From Eumeta japonica (taxonomy: Eukaryota; Arthropoda; Insecta; Lepidoptera; Psychidae), in assembly GCA_005406025.1 (NCBI GenBank), contig BGZK01001320.1, positions 1 through 64,000 of the forward strand: 64,000 nucleotides of DNA, read 5' to 3'. Made by a program: the position numbers and the translations under genes. Under the pieces are notes generated by a model. That model worked only from the letters and a program-made list of their open reading frames with translations. It searched no databases and was not told where the DNA came from. Positions 24,590 through 35,599 of the stretch are shown here, one piece after another. The stretch's first letter is position 1. Each line of letters starts with the position of its first letter.

Positions 24590-24900
24590 GAAGTTTCTCT
24601 TGCCAGCCCCAAATATAGGCCCCCGTCATACCTTCAGTGTCCTGGCCTTGGTAGAGTCTCTCAAATACCGTTATGTATTGATGGAAACGTTCTCCTTGTT
24701 CTTCGGATCAAGCTTTTATATTATCCTTAAATCTATCCAAATTACATGTGAATTTTCAGAGAAATTCTGCTGATCGGTGTTACTTATCTAATTAAACATT
24801 TTTTCAATAACGTGTAGAAAATTTTTGGCATTTAGGGTGTACTTTGCGTTTAAAAAAAAACACAGTACGCCCTCTTCAAATATTGAATCGCACTGGACCG
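24590..24900 (-). pseudogene. Degraded transposon-derived gene fragment
   Basis: Translating the minus strand with frame changes gives LDRFKDN, then SEEQGERFHQYITVFERLYQ. This matches the 'HSHLDRFPENLG.YS.EQGERFHQDI..ME.RYQG' segment of a repetitive, transposon-like protein family common in insect genomes, often annotated as uncharacterised. Upstream (to about 24900) NAKNFLHVIEKMF fits the preceding '..VVKNFLGN...' part. Stops and frameshifts interrupt it, so it is dead. Only the C-terminal third is recognisable. Confidence 0.65.
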
Positions 24901-25938
24901 ACACTTGCTAAATTCAACTCATTCACGACATTCTAGCCCCTAGTGGACTCGTTGAAGTACCACCTCGACACGAGCTTAGTAGAACGAAGTTAGCTTAATT
25001 TACGTCTGCTTAGTTGTTGTCGTGTCTACCCCAAAGTTTCCTTACTTAGCTTCGCCGTCAGTTACTTAGATTTACATAAGTCTAAGCTGATTCTGCGCGA
25101 GGAGAACTACCACTTTAAATTCGGCAATGTCCTACTTTGCCCAGAAACGAAAAGGAAAAGAGAGTTAGCAACAAGGGATCCCCTCGTGTATTTCTTGTGT
25201 ACTAGATTTCTGCTGAAGTTTTTATCACAAGACGGACTCGACCCTCGATTTTATTCTGTACATGATTCGTATACCCCTCGCGACGGGCCCGATTTCTGAG
25301 TGAGTGTCCAAATTCGTTTCTAGGTTTAATTCTGAATTCCTGTTCAGAGCGGGGAAATTTAAACTTGCGGCAATTTTCAGGAAACGCAGGTTCCGGATCT
25401 ATTCATAAAAAATAAAACGCTATCGTAAACATTTATGACACGCTATCTGAGCCGTAACTTCGTCAGCAACTGCGATGTGAATAGCACGAAGTATACCTAT
25501 TAATGTTTCATTAATCGATTTCTTACAGCGTGTACATATTATACAATTATAAAGTATTTAAGAAAAAAAACAGAGGTCTCAGTTATTGCAATTAGCCAAA
25601 AGAATGATTTTCACTACTTCGGTATGCCTCTATGAGTGCGAGTAATACGGAAGAAATTACTGCACAGAAGGGAGTTTCACTTAATGACTTAAGAAATGGA
25701 GTATGTTATATTGTGAAATGTCGTCCAAGAAACAGCTTTTAAAAGAAGCTTTTTTCGAACCAAACTTCTCTTCTGTATACTATACAAAAAAGATAATTCA
25801 CTAAAAATAAATTGTAATCGTTGAGAAAAATATGTATAAATTGGCGTACCGTAAGATTGTTGAGGCGTTTGATGTGATGCTGCGCGGGGTGTTTGTCATT
25901 TCACTGCACCAGTCCAACTTCCCACGTTCTTATTTCAG
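24901..25938. other. Non-coding stretch with a moderately GC-rich block
   Basis: 24940-25400 is unique-looking, mixed-composition DNA with several TTAGCTTAATTTACG/CTTAGATTTACATAAG-type motifs. No frame, splice pair or repeat family is recognised. The last 60 bp are a good polypyrimidine tract leading into the exon at 25939. Confidence 0.35.
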
Positions 25939-26047
25939 ATCGAAGACCTTCCACCTAAGCTCAGTGTGACTTTTGAGGACGATGAACGGCCGGGGTCACC
26001 GACGCTACGGCATTGTCCAGCGATTGAATATGTTCGTCGAGCCGCAG
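25939..26047 (+). CDS. Internal coding exon of an unidentified plus-strand gene
   Basis: A long pyrimidine-rich tract ending TTCTTATTTCAG precedes the exon. A consensus donor, GCAG|GTAAGTG, follows it. Of the three plus frames only one is open across the 109 bp. It starts in phase 0 with IEDLPPKLSVTFEDDERPG, continues SPTLRHCPAIEYVRRAA, and leaves in phase 1. The composition is sharply more GC-rich than its flanks and the peptide is acidic then basic, soluble-looking, with no hydrophobic segment. I do not recognise the family. The SVTFEDDERPGSPT stretch looks like a flexible cytoplasmic tail with a possible SP phosphosite. Neighbouring exons were not established. Confidence 0.65.
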
Positions 26048-26089
26048 GTAAGTGTTATAACTTTCCTCATGTCAAAAACTCCATATTCG

Positions 26090-26206
26090 GGCGTGGTCAA
26101 GGAATCGAACCTGTCGCTTTCCGGGTCACGAGCGGCGCGCTGACCGCTCGAGCGGTCAGCGCGCCGTTGTGACTGCTCGTGACAGTCAGTGGTCGACCAC
26201 TGACTG
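26090..26206. repeat. Cluster of perfect palindromes beside a tRNA-like B box
   Basis: 26133-26166 is a perfect 34-bp palindrome centred on CTCGAG and rich in GCGC. It is bracketed by a 9-bp inverted repeat (GTCACGAGC at 26125-26133 and GCTCGTGAC at 26175-26183). A second perfect 24-bp palindrome centred on GTCGAC lies at 26183-26206. Reverse-oriented B-box-like sequence GGTTCGATTCC lies at about 26101-26112. The block sits 50-150 bp downstream of an exon donor, in the presumed intron. Confidence 0.85.
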
Positions 26207-28434
26207 CACTCGAGGACTACGCCGGTGCATGATCGTCGTATCCGATCAGATACAACGGCGTATACGTACGCAACGTATACGAAAATTTTAATTTCATAAT
26301 TACATACATTTTCCATTTTAATTTTCATAATTACGTTTTCCATGATCACTCATATATGGCCATATGCAAAAAAAAATTACCTGTTCGTTATAAAGTAAGA
26401 TGATGATGTGAATGGGAAAGCCACAAACAGTGCCTAATTAGTTTGCCAACTGTACTTTTGAATTGATAATATTCAGATTTTTAGCTTTCATCGGCGCGTT
26501 TTGGGGTTTACGTTGGGAACATGATAAATTATAACTCGAAGAAGTTTTTATGGTCACTTCAAACAGTAAATTTGTGAATACAAAATATAGATGTACAACA
26601 CAATATGCACTACCATTTGTGTAGTCCATGTCAAGTAGTGCTTATTTGATGTCGAAGAGCAATGGCATAGCAACGATGTGATTGCCTTAAAATACTGGAT
26701 ATGGCGCTAAATAGACAAATTTTTAGGTTTCTTTTCCAATTTTTCCCGAAAAGCTACCCATATATATATATATATATATAAGCTTGAAAAGCAAATCGGT
26801 ATCGAGATAAAAATTTTCATCGTCATCGTCAGGGAGATTTGGGAGATCGTTATTGCGTATGGACTAGAATTATTTGTTGAATACTACAGGACATGTAGTA
26901 ATCGTCTTCTTATTTAAATTTTTCCTACAACAAGCGTATAAATATACTAATTTGTGTTTCGTACTATTGAGGTACAAGTGCTTTTTCAAACGTATAGTGT
27001 CATGTAACAACTGGAAAGATAGGTATGCTATTTTTCCAGTTGTTATTGCAACGTCTGAAATAGACTTGTACCTACTTATTTGATATAACATCATACAAAA
27101 AATAAAATTCGGTCATAACTCAGATACAGTACAGATTAGTTTTGAACTGAAAATCTTCAATGTTCAAGACTACTGTAGTCTGTGCAAAACTCGTACGGTC
27201 GTAGTCAAATTCTACGTTTGGTAATAACAATTTCGGATCACACCTTAGAGTCATGAAAGGGAATATGTAAACTCGGCACGAACCTGAATGCACTCACTAA
27301 AAGTGGGATTCACTGTCCCAACTCCCGGTGGGAGTTCGCTGCGCCTGCGTCTCCTTCAATTTCCTGTCAGCCAACGGAACGGAAATGAACTTGGGCAGAC
27401 GCCGACTTATGGACGGTATTTGTCGCGTTCAGTTGGCACTTTCTCGTAACCGTTTTTATGGTTCAAAAAATAAAGAAAAACTGAAAATTTCCTTTCTTAT
27501 TGTTTATATATTCATTATAAAGAAAAGCGTAAACCAATACCGCAATAATTGTATGTGAAAAATAGGGATAATATGTATGTACACTTTTCGGTTGGTATTT
27601 TATGAATTCGAAAATATTAAATAAAATAATGTAAAAAAATTTAATGAAAGGAACTCGTTTTGGACATTAGATCAGTAAAATTAAAAAATAACGTAATATA
27701 TTTGAAACGTTCTAGCACTCTGTATTATCTTATCTATTTCATCTTATTATGCCTTAAACGCAATAATATAAATTATTGTTTAATACGTTATGTGCTGTTA
27801 ATATACTTTTTTATATCCTAAAGATCTATTTAAGATATTAGGATAATATCTTATATAGATCTGTATTTATATACATGTTATATAGAGCTATACTTATGTA
27901 GATCTTTGTATTGTCGTAACCGTCAAGCGTAGAAAACATACATCTAGTCAAAATATTTTAAATTACAAATTTTAGTTTTTTTATTGTTTCAGTTTTGAAA
28001 TAACTTACGTATTGCGCAGATATATATACAGTACGTTTATTTTATCTTTTTTTTTTTAGACAAACTCACTTTGACATTTGTAATATTCTAGAATACTAAA
28101 TTATACAATTACATTTTATAAGAAATTAATCTTATGCAGATATTTGCACCCTTAAAATACGTGCGAATTTATTTTTTATTTCCAATAAATACTACCTGTA
28201 TGGAATAATTTGTTAATTGCGAGCTCGAAATTTACACGACAGTTTTCGACTTGTCAGAACAGACCGAATGAGTCCAAACTCAAAGGGGTCACCAGAAGCC
28301 ATTTAAGAGTTCCAATATCCACCTTCTGGCTCCATCAATATCAACTCGATAGCATCAAATTATCGTATAATCATCCGAACTAAACGCTATTGCAAAATTT
28401 CAGTTTTTATTTATACAATATTTTCGAGACGCAA
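26207..28434. other. AT-rich intronic or intergenic DNA
   Basis: Includes a (TA)n run at 26761-26780 and a 19-bp inverted repeat with a 3-nt loop at 27822-27862. A small GC-richer patch lies at 27310-27450. No exon is supported; the opposed 69-74 codon frames at 26870-27094 have no family resemblance. Confidence 0.45.
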
Positions 28435-28640
28435 AAGAGCTAGCGAGCCACTAGAGATTAAGCCGGTATCGGGTGCCCATGGACACTAGAAATCTCAGAG
28501 GAGATATGAGTGCGTTGCCGGCCTCCTGGGTGGGAATAGGATACCTCACGGAATTGGAGTGGACCGATAGAGGAGAGGTCACGGTAATGAGCCACCGAAT
28601 ATCTCTCTCACCGAATGACACGCAACAGTATAATCTGTCA
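28435..28640 (-). repeat. LINE/SINE 3' region
   Basis: The minus strand contains GAGGCCGGCAACGCACTCAT, then TGTCCATGGGCACC, then AGTGGCTCGCTAGC, the same order as the copy at 58320-58430. The upstream part (28530-28640) matches the segment preceding the tail in that copy (CAGGAATA / CCACCCAGGAGG region). Open frames inside it are incidental. Confidence 0.65.
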
Positions 28641-29039
28641 CTTCACGTTTGTATTCTATGAGAGTGTGGCTGCTCACAGCCGACCCATTTTCGTGGAACA
28701 TTCACGTTGGCTCTACGACTTATGAACTTATGTGGTAGTCATGTTACAGTGGTTAAAATAGTATTTCTAGATTTGCTAACACAGTTTGTTGCTTGCATAC
28801 AAATGAAGCTAATAAAAGTGTATTAATAAAATACAAGTTGCATTGGTAAAGTTACTTGAAATGTGTAAAACCTTAAAAAAATTATTACATAATTTTCTAT
28901 ATTGATTTTCTTGAAGGTAATTCATTTGCAAGTCGAGTGGAATTATATTAACGGTGAAGGAACCCGGCTATTACGTAAATTAAAATATAATTGGCCCAGT
29001 TAGAGTTATAAATCAACGGAGTACTGGCTCTGTATTTCA

Positions 29040-29660
29040 AGTATTATAAAATTATGAATTTCGAGTCAATTTTTAGGGTACCGTACCTCAAAAGGAAAAC
29101 TTTAGGGTTTAATCTGTGTGCCTGTCTGTCTATTTTTCGAGGCATTTCTTCCTCAGAAATGCGTAGAGGTGTCGTATTCAAGTTCATATCAAATACTTGG
29201 GACTGGGGTTCCTTGGAGCAGTAAAAAAATCTAGCTTCTAAGTTAACGCAATTCAAAAAGATGGTCTTTATTGCCGCATATTTGTCACTAGTAAATAAAT
29301 GAAAACCTATAGGGTATTGTCGGTGGACCTAGACTTATAAAATTTGGAAGAAGCGAGGTCTCACACCACAAGTAAAAGAAAAATATGAAAATTCTTAATT
29401 TGCAGTTATACCACAAAGCATTACATAATGACATAGTTTTATTTTTGTAATTACGGACTGACATTTGCAGAAGGAGTATGGACCGTGAAATAGACCGATG
29501 TACGGGAGAATGTTTAACAATAGCCTGCTATGAAAATTTAGGATTTCCCACCGCTATCCATATCGCTATCGACAACAAGCAAAATCGTTGAGATTTTTGA
29601 CGGATGAAATACCTACATGTACATAATTAAGTTTGTGCGGAACCATCAAGGTGGGAGTCC
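29040..29660 (+). mobile_element. GGGTTCCG-type dispersed element, longer copy
   Basis: Begins near 29076 with AGGGTACCGTACCTCAAAAGG, a variant of the GGGTTCCGTACC start, followed by 'GTCTGTCTAT' and 'CTCAGAAATGCGTAGAGGTG'. It shares ordered blocks with 17905-18200. It ends near 29640 with GTGCGGAACCATCAAGG, the inverted GGAACC motif. It is non-coding, and the repeated homologous copies support a mobile origin. Confidence 0.7.
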
Positions 29661-30333
29661 TAATCGTTCTTGTCCGAACGAATCGGGGAAAGTGAACCAT
29701 AATATTATATCACAACCCGTACATTAGTGTGGTACAATTTACTTAAAAACTATAAAACCTTTATATATAGTAATTTAAATTTATATCTACATGTGTTATA
29801 TACACCATTAATATACCATTTTGTGGACCAATATTTAAAATACAGGCCATATATAGAAGTGCAATGCTTTATTAATTAACTTGTTACCCATCGTTGTGGA
29901 AACTGTAGGATTGATATTGATGTGTTATCCTTCTAGAAAGTTTACTTACCAAATCGCTGGACGATTCTAGATCATATAAATAAATAGGCAATAAATTTAA
30001 TGTGGAGTTCAATGAATGACAATAGGTTTTTTTTTTTTAACTTTGACTAGAATATAATTTATCTATTAGCGTTATCTGTTGGAAATCACAGAATAAATAG
30101 AGCATATATCTAAAACACAAAGTATGAACACAAATACCTCTTTTTGTCTTTCCGTTTAAAATCATTTTACATCATATCATCGTGCAATGAATCGATGTCT
30201 TTTTTTCCTTCTTAACGTAGGTTGTATATAACGAATTCATATAATGTCAATGTAATCACATAATTTGGATATTAATTAAACGAACCGATTATAGGTACGT
30301 TTATATGAATGCGTCATAGACCATTGATCATAT
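29661..30333. other. AT-rich non-coding stretch
   Basis: No repeat end or exon recognised. A minus-strand AATAAA lies at 29868-29873, about 460 bp beyond the candidate stop at 30334-30336. Confidence 0.45.
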
Positions 30334-30447
30334 TTAAGATAGCGTTGGAGCTGTCGCGGCCCTGGGCTGCAAGACAGAAGCCTTAAAGACGAGCATCTGC
30401 AACCGTGTACCGAGCGCTATAGAAGCGGCGGTAGACTCGAATGCATC
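30334..30447 (-). CDS. Candidate terminal exon, possibly of the RASL10-like gene
   Basis: A GC-rich islet whose minus-strand reading starts just after an acceptor (GATACTTTCAG|GATGC). It is open for 37 codons, begins DAFESTAASIALGTRLQML, and stops with TAA exactly where GC content collapses. It enters in phase 0, matching the phase 0 donor-like GAG|GTGTGT at 34446/34445 of the GTPase exon. A joined product would end ...RAATAPTLS and lacks a CaaX box. The alternative is a plus-strand reading (30339-30451) with stop TGA and an AATAAA at 30544-30549; its acceptor (TTTAAG) is poor. The strand is therefore unsettled. Confidence 0.3.
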   Translation of the reverse strand, partial: DAFESTAASIALGTRLQMLVFKASVLQPRAATAPTLS

Positions 30448-30460
30448 CTGAAAGTATCTT

Positions 30461-33059
30461 TGTACAAACCTGATGTGCATTGAAAAAATCTTACGAGCCG
30501 TCACAAAGCCGTGGTATTTGCTAGTTAATGCATTTAAATTGTAAATAAAGTTTTAGGATTTTTTGCTCGTTGAAAACTCGTCAGTCACTCCTACGTCGTT
30601 GTTGTAAACTGGTAAAGAACTGGTTAGGTCTTTGTTATAAAAATAATAAGGTACATGTTATTTTTTTTTTTTTTGCATAATCCAAAAATGAAACTACAGG
30701 ATGAAATTACTCACAACATTTTATTGCACCGCGTAACATTTGTATAATGTTTTGGTATCAACATAGCCTAGACTAACTTAGGGCTAAAGCGCTTCGCTAC
30801 AACCTATTACCATTATTTACACGCTTTGGCACACGGCCCGACGCGCGGCTGCGGCGCAACTACGCATAGTCGAATTCACAACTCACCCGGTTTTACCGCC
30901 GTCCAACATCGTCTAGACTTCGTGGAAATGCTGCACTTCTAAAAATAACCGTACCAAAGACCTCAAACGTAGAACGAAGTTTCTTTTAGGTAGAGTTTTG
31001 TTCTATTGGATTTCATAGATTTGGGTGGTTGTTCTTTGCAAGTGTCATTTCTTAGAATATGTTTGAATTGACCCAAAACAGTTTGGATGGGTTATCATTT
31101 CCAATAATATTCTGGGAATATATTATAGGCGGATATTTTAATCAATATTTTTCATTCAAGTTATTTATTTTTTTTATATTTTATTATGCTATAGGAGAAT
31201 TTGTTGAAACTGATTATTTCGATAAACATAAACATAATAACATTTTTAAAGCTTCTAGGTGCTATCACATCTGTACTTTACTATTTTACTTTAAACATCA
31301 TTGTGAGAAATGTGACACCCAGTGTTGCCAGACTTTGAAAACAAAATTATGTGACCAGGGCCACAATATTATAGCATAGGCCAAGATATTATTATACGCT
31401 ATACAAAAATTCAAAATAGAAGCCTTTGAATGGAAAAGAAAAATTAAAATTAATTCTAAAGCCAATAATTGAGGAATTAAATGAATATTTTGACACAGTT
31501 ATGTTAATTATACACAATGACTAGTCATAAAGTTAATTAGAGATTTTTGGATAAATAACACTTGTATTAAAATCATTTATATGCAATAGGCTAAAATTAA
31601 ATAACAGTTTATCGAAATTTAACTTAGGTTGCATGATTCGTCTCATACTTCTACAAATATATTAAAAAAAGTATATCTGGTATTTTCGATTAGATATTTT
31701 TCCAATTCATAAATTTGAAAATCATTGTATAATTGTATCGCATAACTATTCTTGGATGTAAATACATAGTACAACATTGGAGAATTATGTGACGTGTACT
31801 GTGATTATGTGAAGTCTAGTAACATTGATGACACATGACCACAAAAACCACTCTGTGAATGTTTTGTAAATTTTTATTCTCTATGGAATTTTCAAATCAC
31901 ACTAATTCAATTAGCAGTCGTTATCGTAAGACAGAGAATATTTCTGATGTATAAAAATAAAATTAAAGTAGAGTAATCCTTTGTTATGTTTAAGATTTGT
32001 TGAATTACAAAAGAATGCTAATAAGAACAAGAAATAACATCACGGTGTTGGACAACGTTAAATATACGGTTGTTTTTTGTTATGTCACACTCAAATCACG
32101 CAATTTGATTATTCCAATCGCGATATCCACAAATCTTTTTAATTTAATTTATTTAAATCTTGATAAAAAATCGACGATGATAATAATTAACGTTTGCAAT
32201 TAAAATGAATTATTCTTTATTAAAAACGTCAAATGGTCTAAGCTAGATATCATAATTATTCTAATTTTAAAATTTAATGTGTGTGTAAAATTATAAAAAA
32301 AAGTCTTAAATGTTTTGGAAATTACTAGCGAATTATATAAAAATATTAACATACTTTTTGAGCAAAGTATAATGTGAGACTTTTAAATATCATCAACATT
32401 GCTCTCAATAACTTCGGAAGCACGAAGCAAATAGATTTTCAACTTATGTGGGAAGATAATCCCTATTTATAAAATTTTATAAAGTTTACAATTAATGAAT
32501 TAAAAAAAAAGTGTTTTTCAATATCCTTGAGATGAATCGATTTCTAATAAGAAGGATACGCATTTAAGATTTAGAATCGAGCCGAGATAGTAACACTTAA
32601 GAAGATACCGTAGTGTCTACGCTACACACATAGAAAAGTGTAAAAAGTACCCTGGAAAGAAACGTTTTAAATATTTTTCTTTTATTATATTTAAAATAGA
32701 CATTTTTTTTGAAATGCTAACATTAAAGCTCAAGGCATCATAATGTTTACAAATTGAAATATGGAAATGGGCGAAGACAACAGATTCACACTCGAAACAT
32801 CATCTTGTACTAAGCATATACACTCAATAATTTCGTTCGTGGTCGTGTAAAACAGGCGGACGGAGTATAGGACCGGCGCCCCCGAAGTAAGCCGGTACAG
32901 TGCGAGCCGTAAACACATATTCACTCCTAAGCGAGACCACCGACTGTCGTAGCGCCATCAATTTCTGTTCTGTTCGACGCTGAGGGGCCTTCGACCTGGA
33001 GTCGTTCAGGTCGGGTCAGTGCGAGTCGCGATGGCGACTTTAAGTCGCAATAGCGACGA
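30461..33059. other. AT-rich stretch with two GC-richer patches
   Basis: 30820-30960 and 32860-33058 are GC/CpG-richer. At 33024-33039 and 33044-33057 lie two adjacent perfect small hairpins of the AGTCGC/GCGACT type. A 106-codon AT-rich frame at 31059-31379 is noted and rejected. No repeat family is assigned. Confidence 0.4.
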
Positions 33060-33205
33060 CAAAGTCCACGACCGGTGGCTTAACGTGCTCTTCGAGGCAC
33101 GAAGCGGGAGGTTCAATTCAATCCAATTCGCAGTTGGTCAGGATCGAAACCGGTACTCCCCGGTTCCGAAAGCTCTTGAGCGCCGCCGCTCTCTTTCGTT
33201 ATTGA
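33060..33205 (+). repeat. Dispersed repeat, CGAGGCACGAAGCGGGAG family
   Basis: Third and best copy of the family at 9735 and 20495. Blocks are CGTGCTCTTCGAGGCACGAA, CAATTCGCAGT, GGATCGAAACCGGTAC and CGAAAGCTCTTGAGCGCCGC. The GGATCGAAACCGG block weakly resembles a reversed pol III B box. It lies in an otherwise open frame of 111 codons that I do not consider a gene. Confidence 0.55.
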
Positions 33206-34346
33206 CGTCAAGTCAACTTACGCATACTAAGGCCGTAGCCTTTCATTACCTCGATTTTCGCGTAGCGGTGCTCGGCTGTCCGCCTATTTTTTACTTCCAC
33301 GTTGTTGACGAAGACAAAGTTTTTCACAAACGTCGCGATGGGTTGTTTCCATAAAATATTAAGATGACGTAACACATTAACTTAGTTCATTTCTATAAGC
33401 ACAAAATCAATTTCCATTCCTTTTTGATTTCGTAAATTTATATATTTTTTTGTATGTGAATTAAAAGTGACGAAATTTGACGATAAGTACATACATTTTT
33501 TGATGTATTATACAGTACATAGCTTTGACCAAGGAAAGGAGTTTGTATGCAATTTTTTTTTGTTAAATCGTTTACATTTTCAAACGTAGCACATAGGTGC
33601 AGTCAGTAGATATTTCTATTTTAAACCATCACTACCATTCGTATCAAAAGCTTATGCCGGTAGTCGTTGCTAATTCTTTTTTAACAAATTTCTTTCTTTG
33701 AGTTAATAAACGATGTCTGTATGAGCTTATCTAGAGAAGTAATTACAAAAATTGATTTTAATATATTGCGTGTAAGTTAGGAATGCATCAAAAACAAATT
33801 AAATTTCGCCATAGACAATTTAAACTTAACAAGTTCTTAACTTCCTGCTAATTAACGTAGGTATTTTTTTAAATAAATTTATAACAGGAAGTGAACTAAT
33901 GAAGAAGTTGATCCTAAAATTATATATGTTTATTCAATAGTAAGTTTCAACAATTTGCTAAACATCCGAGTTTCGCAATCAGTATAGTATTTAACATCAG
34001 TTTGCTTAGTCAATGTCAAGGCTTATCTAAGACAACAACAAGTAATTACTTAAATAGAAATTTATAGCTATCTATTTTTCGGATGTGGTGGTTGATATTC
34101 AGATTGCTAAACGGTAAAGTTTTTACCAGTGCCTTTTATTATATTAATTTAAACAACTTTACTTTTAATAAACTTAGCCGAATGTACACAAAGAAAGATC
34201 GCGTCAGAACGCTATGATTATACAACCGATTTGTTTAGATTCTTTCCCATGATTTAACATTACAACACCCGTCCATCGAATGGGAAATAGCGTGCATTTC
34301 AAAATTTATATCGCCTCCACTGATACAATAGACATGTAAAAAATAT
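33206..34346. other. AT-rich non-coding stretch downstream of the GTPase exon
   Basis: Would hold the 3' UTR if the GTPase frame is read through without splicing. No strong polyadenylation cluster or repeat was assigned. Confidence 0.4.
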
Positions 34347-34445
34347 CTACATGCATATTCGAAAAACTATGAAGCCATCGTGCAGTACGTCAGTACCGTG
34401 AGTCGTTAGTTTTACACGCATCGACGGTGCTAAGCAACTACACAC

Positions 34446-35057
34446 CTCGTCTCGTGCGAGGCGGCTCCCGACCCCGCTCGCTCCCGCGTCCTGCGGCGGG
34501 TCGGAGCTCCTGCCGCCGCCGCTCCACTCCAGCGCGTCTATCATCTCCATCAGCTCCTTGAAAACGGCTATCACCCTCCAGTTGTACTTGGCCGAGCATT
34601 CCACGTAGCCGCACTTCCAGTGCTTCCTCACCAGGTTGACAATGTTCCTCCTCTTCTCCCGTATGTCGCCGCAGGCGCTCTCCGCTATCGCCAGCTGCTG
34701 CAGGCCGCCAGCCGCGAGGGTGTTGCTGCACAGCAGGTCCTGCTTGTTCCCCACCACCAGCACCGGGACGTTCCTCATGTCCCTGCTCTCCACCATCTGA
34801 TCCCTTAGCGTCCTTATGTACTGGAAGGTGTCCACATTGGACAAGTCGAACACAAGGATGTAGGCCGTCGCGTTCCTCAGGCCGTAGAAGCGGTAGTGGG
34901 CCCACTCGTAGTACGAGTTGATGGGGAAGTAGGGTATGACCGGGATGTCCGTGATCTTGACCTCGTACAGGTGCTCGTTGATGATCACCGACGGGTAAAA
35001 AGTATGTTTCCTGTCCGTGGGAACGTACTCCTCAGAGAAGTCGCTCCAAACGAATTG
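34446..35057 (-). CDS. RASL10-like atypical Ras GTPase, main G-domain exon
   Basis: This exon encodes most of a small GTPase of the RASL10A/B type, a Ras-superfamily branch thought to signal from membranes. It starts after acceptor TTGTTACAG with QFVWSDFSEEYVPT, which continues the P-loop exon at 52104-52249 in phase 0 and supplies the switch I threonine. Then come DIPVIPYFPI in place of the usual DxxG switch II, the G4 motif VVGNKQDL, and WKCGYVECSAKYNW with the G5 SAK. The loop after G4 is longer than in human RASL10B as I remember it. The frame stays open to a stop at 34347-34349, ending FRICM, but GC content drops after ARDE. A GAG|GTGTGT donor at 34446/34445 suggests splicing there. No canonical CaaX box follows on the read-through path. 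Confidence 0.9.
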
Positions 35058-35599
35058 CTGTAACAATATATATTTTTTTAATATCTATATTTATAAAAAA
35101 AAACAAACCTTAATAGATTTATAATAATTTATAGGATTCATAGAGACACTGTAGGTACCACTATTTATTATACATATAAATTTCAATGTTTTCTTTTTCT
35201 TATATAATCCTTTTGTTTAAGCCTATTTTAAAAGATATTAGCAAATCAAACTAACTATTTATGATGAATTTTCAAACATATATTACGAGTTCTTTTTGCA
35301 TATTACTTTTTCTCAATAAGTGTGTTTTAGTAAAGCAATCTACAACAATGCTATGGAAGCTTTCAAAGTTATTATATAAATCAGTTTAACACTTGATTGT
35401 AAATGTAAACAACCGCTGATGACTTTTGCAAAAAGAAAAAGTTTCACAATCGATTTAGAATATATAGTCATATGTCTACTTGTTAGATTTTATTCTTTAT
35501 GTAAATAATGTAAATATAGTTTGCGCAGTACAGATATTCTTCTAGAATAAATAAGCGAACAAGCAAAAATACGAAGCGAAGTTAAACTATCGTAATAAA

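Noticed and set aside
26090..26170. Possible tRNA gene because of GGTTCGATTCC on the minus strand
   Set aside because: No matching acceptor stem, anticodon arm or A box at the right distance. At most a tRNA-derived fragment.
30339..30451. Plus-strand terminal exon reading of the 30.3-kb islet, phase-compatible with the exon at 25939
   Set aside because: It has AATAAA downstream but a poor acceptor (TTTAAG). The minus-strand reading has a better acceptor and stops at the composition border. Kept only as the stated alternative.
30887..30909. Minus-strand ATG with a perfect-looking GTGAGT donor (MLDGGKTG)
   Set aside because: Only eight codons, no promoter signal, and the flanking GC-rich block looks repeat-like. 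Too weak to list as a feature.
31059..31379. 106-codon open frame on the plus strand with hydrophobic stretches
   Set aside because: Composition follows the AT-rich background (many TTT, ATT, TAT codons), there is no recognisable domain or start context, and no splice signals. It was not listed as a gene.
34438..34905. 155-codon minus-strand frame rich in E, G and R
   Set aside because: It overlaps the RASL10-like exon in another frame of the same strand. It is a shadow of GC-rich coding sequence.
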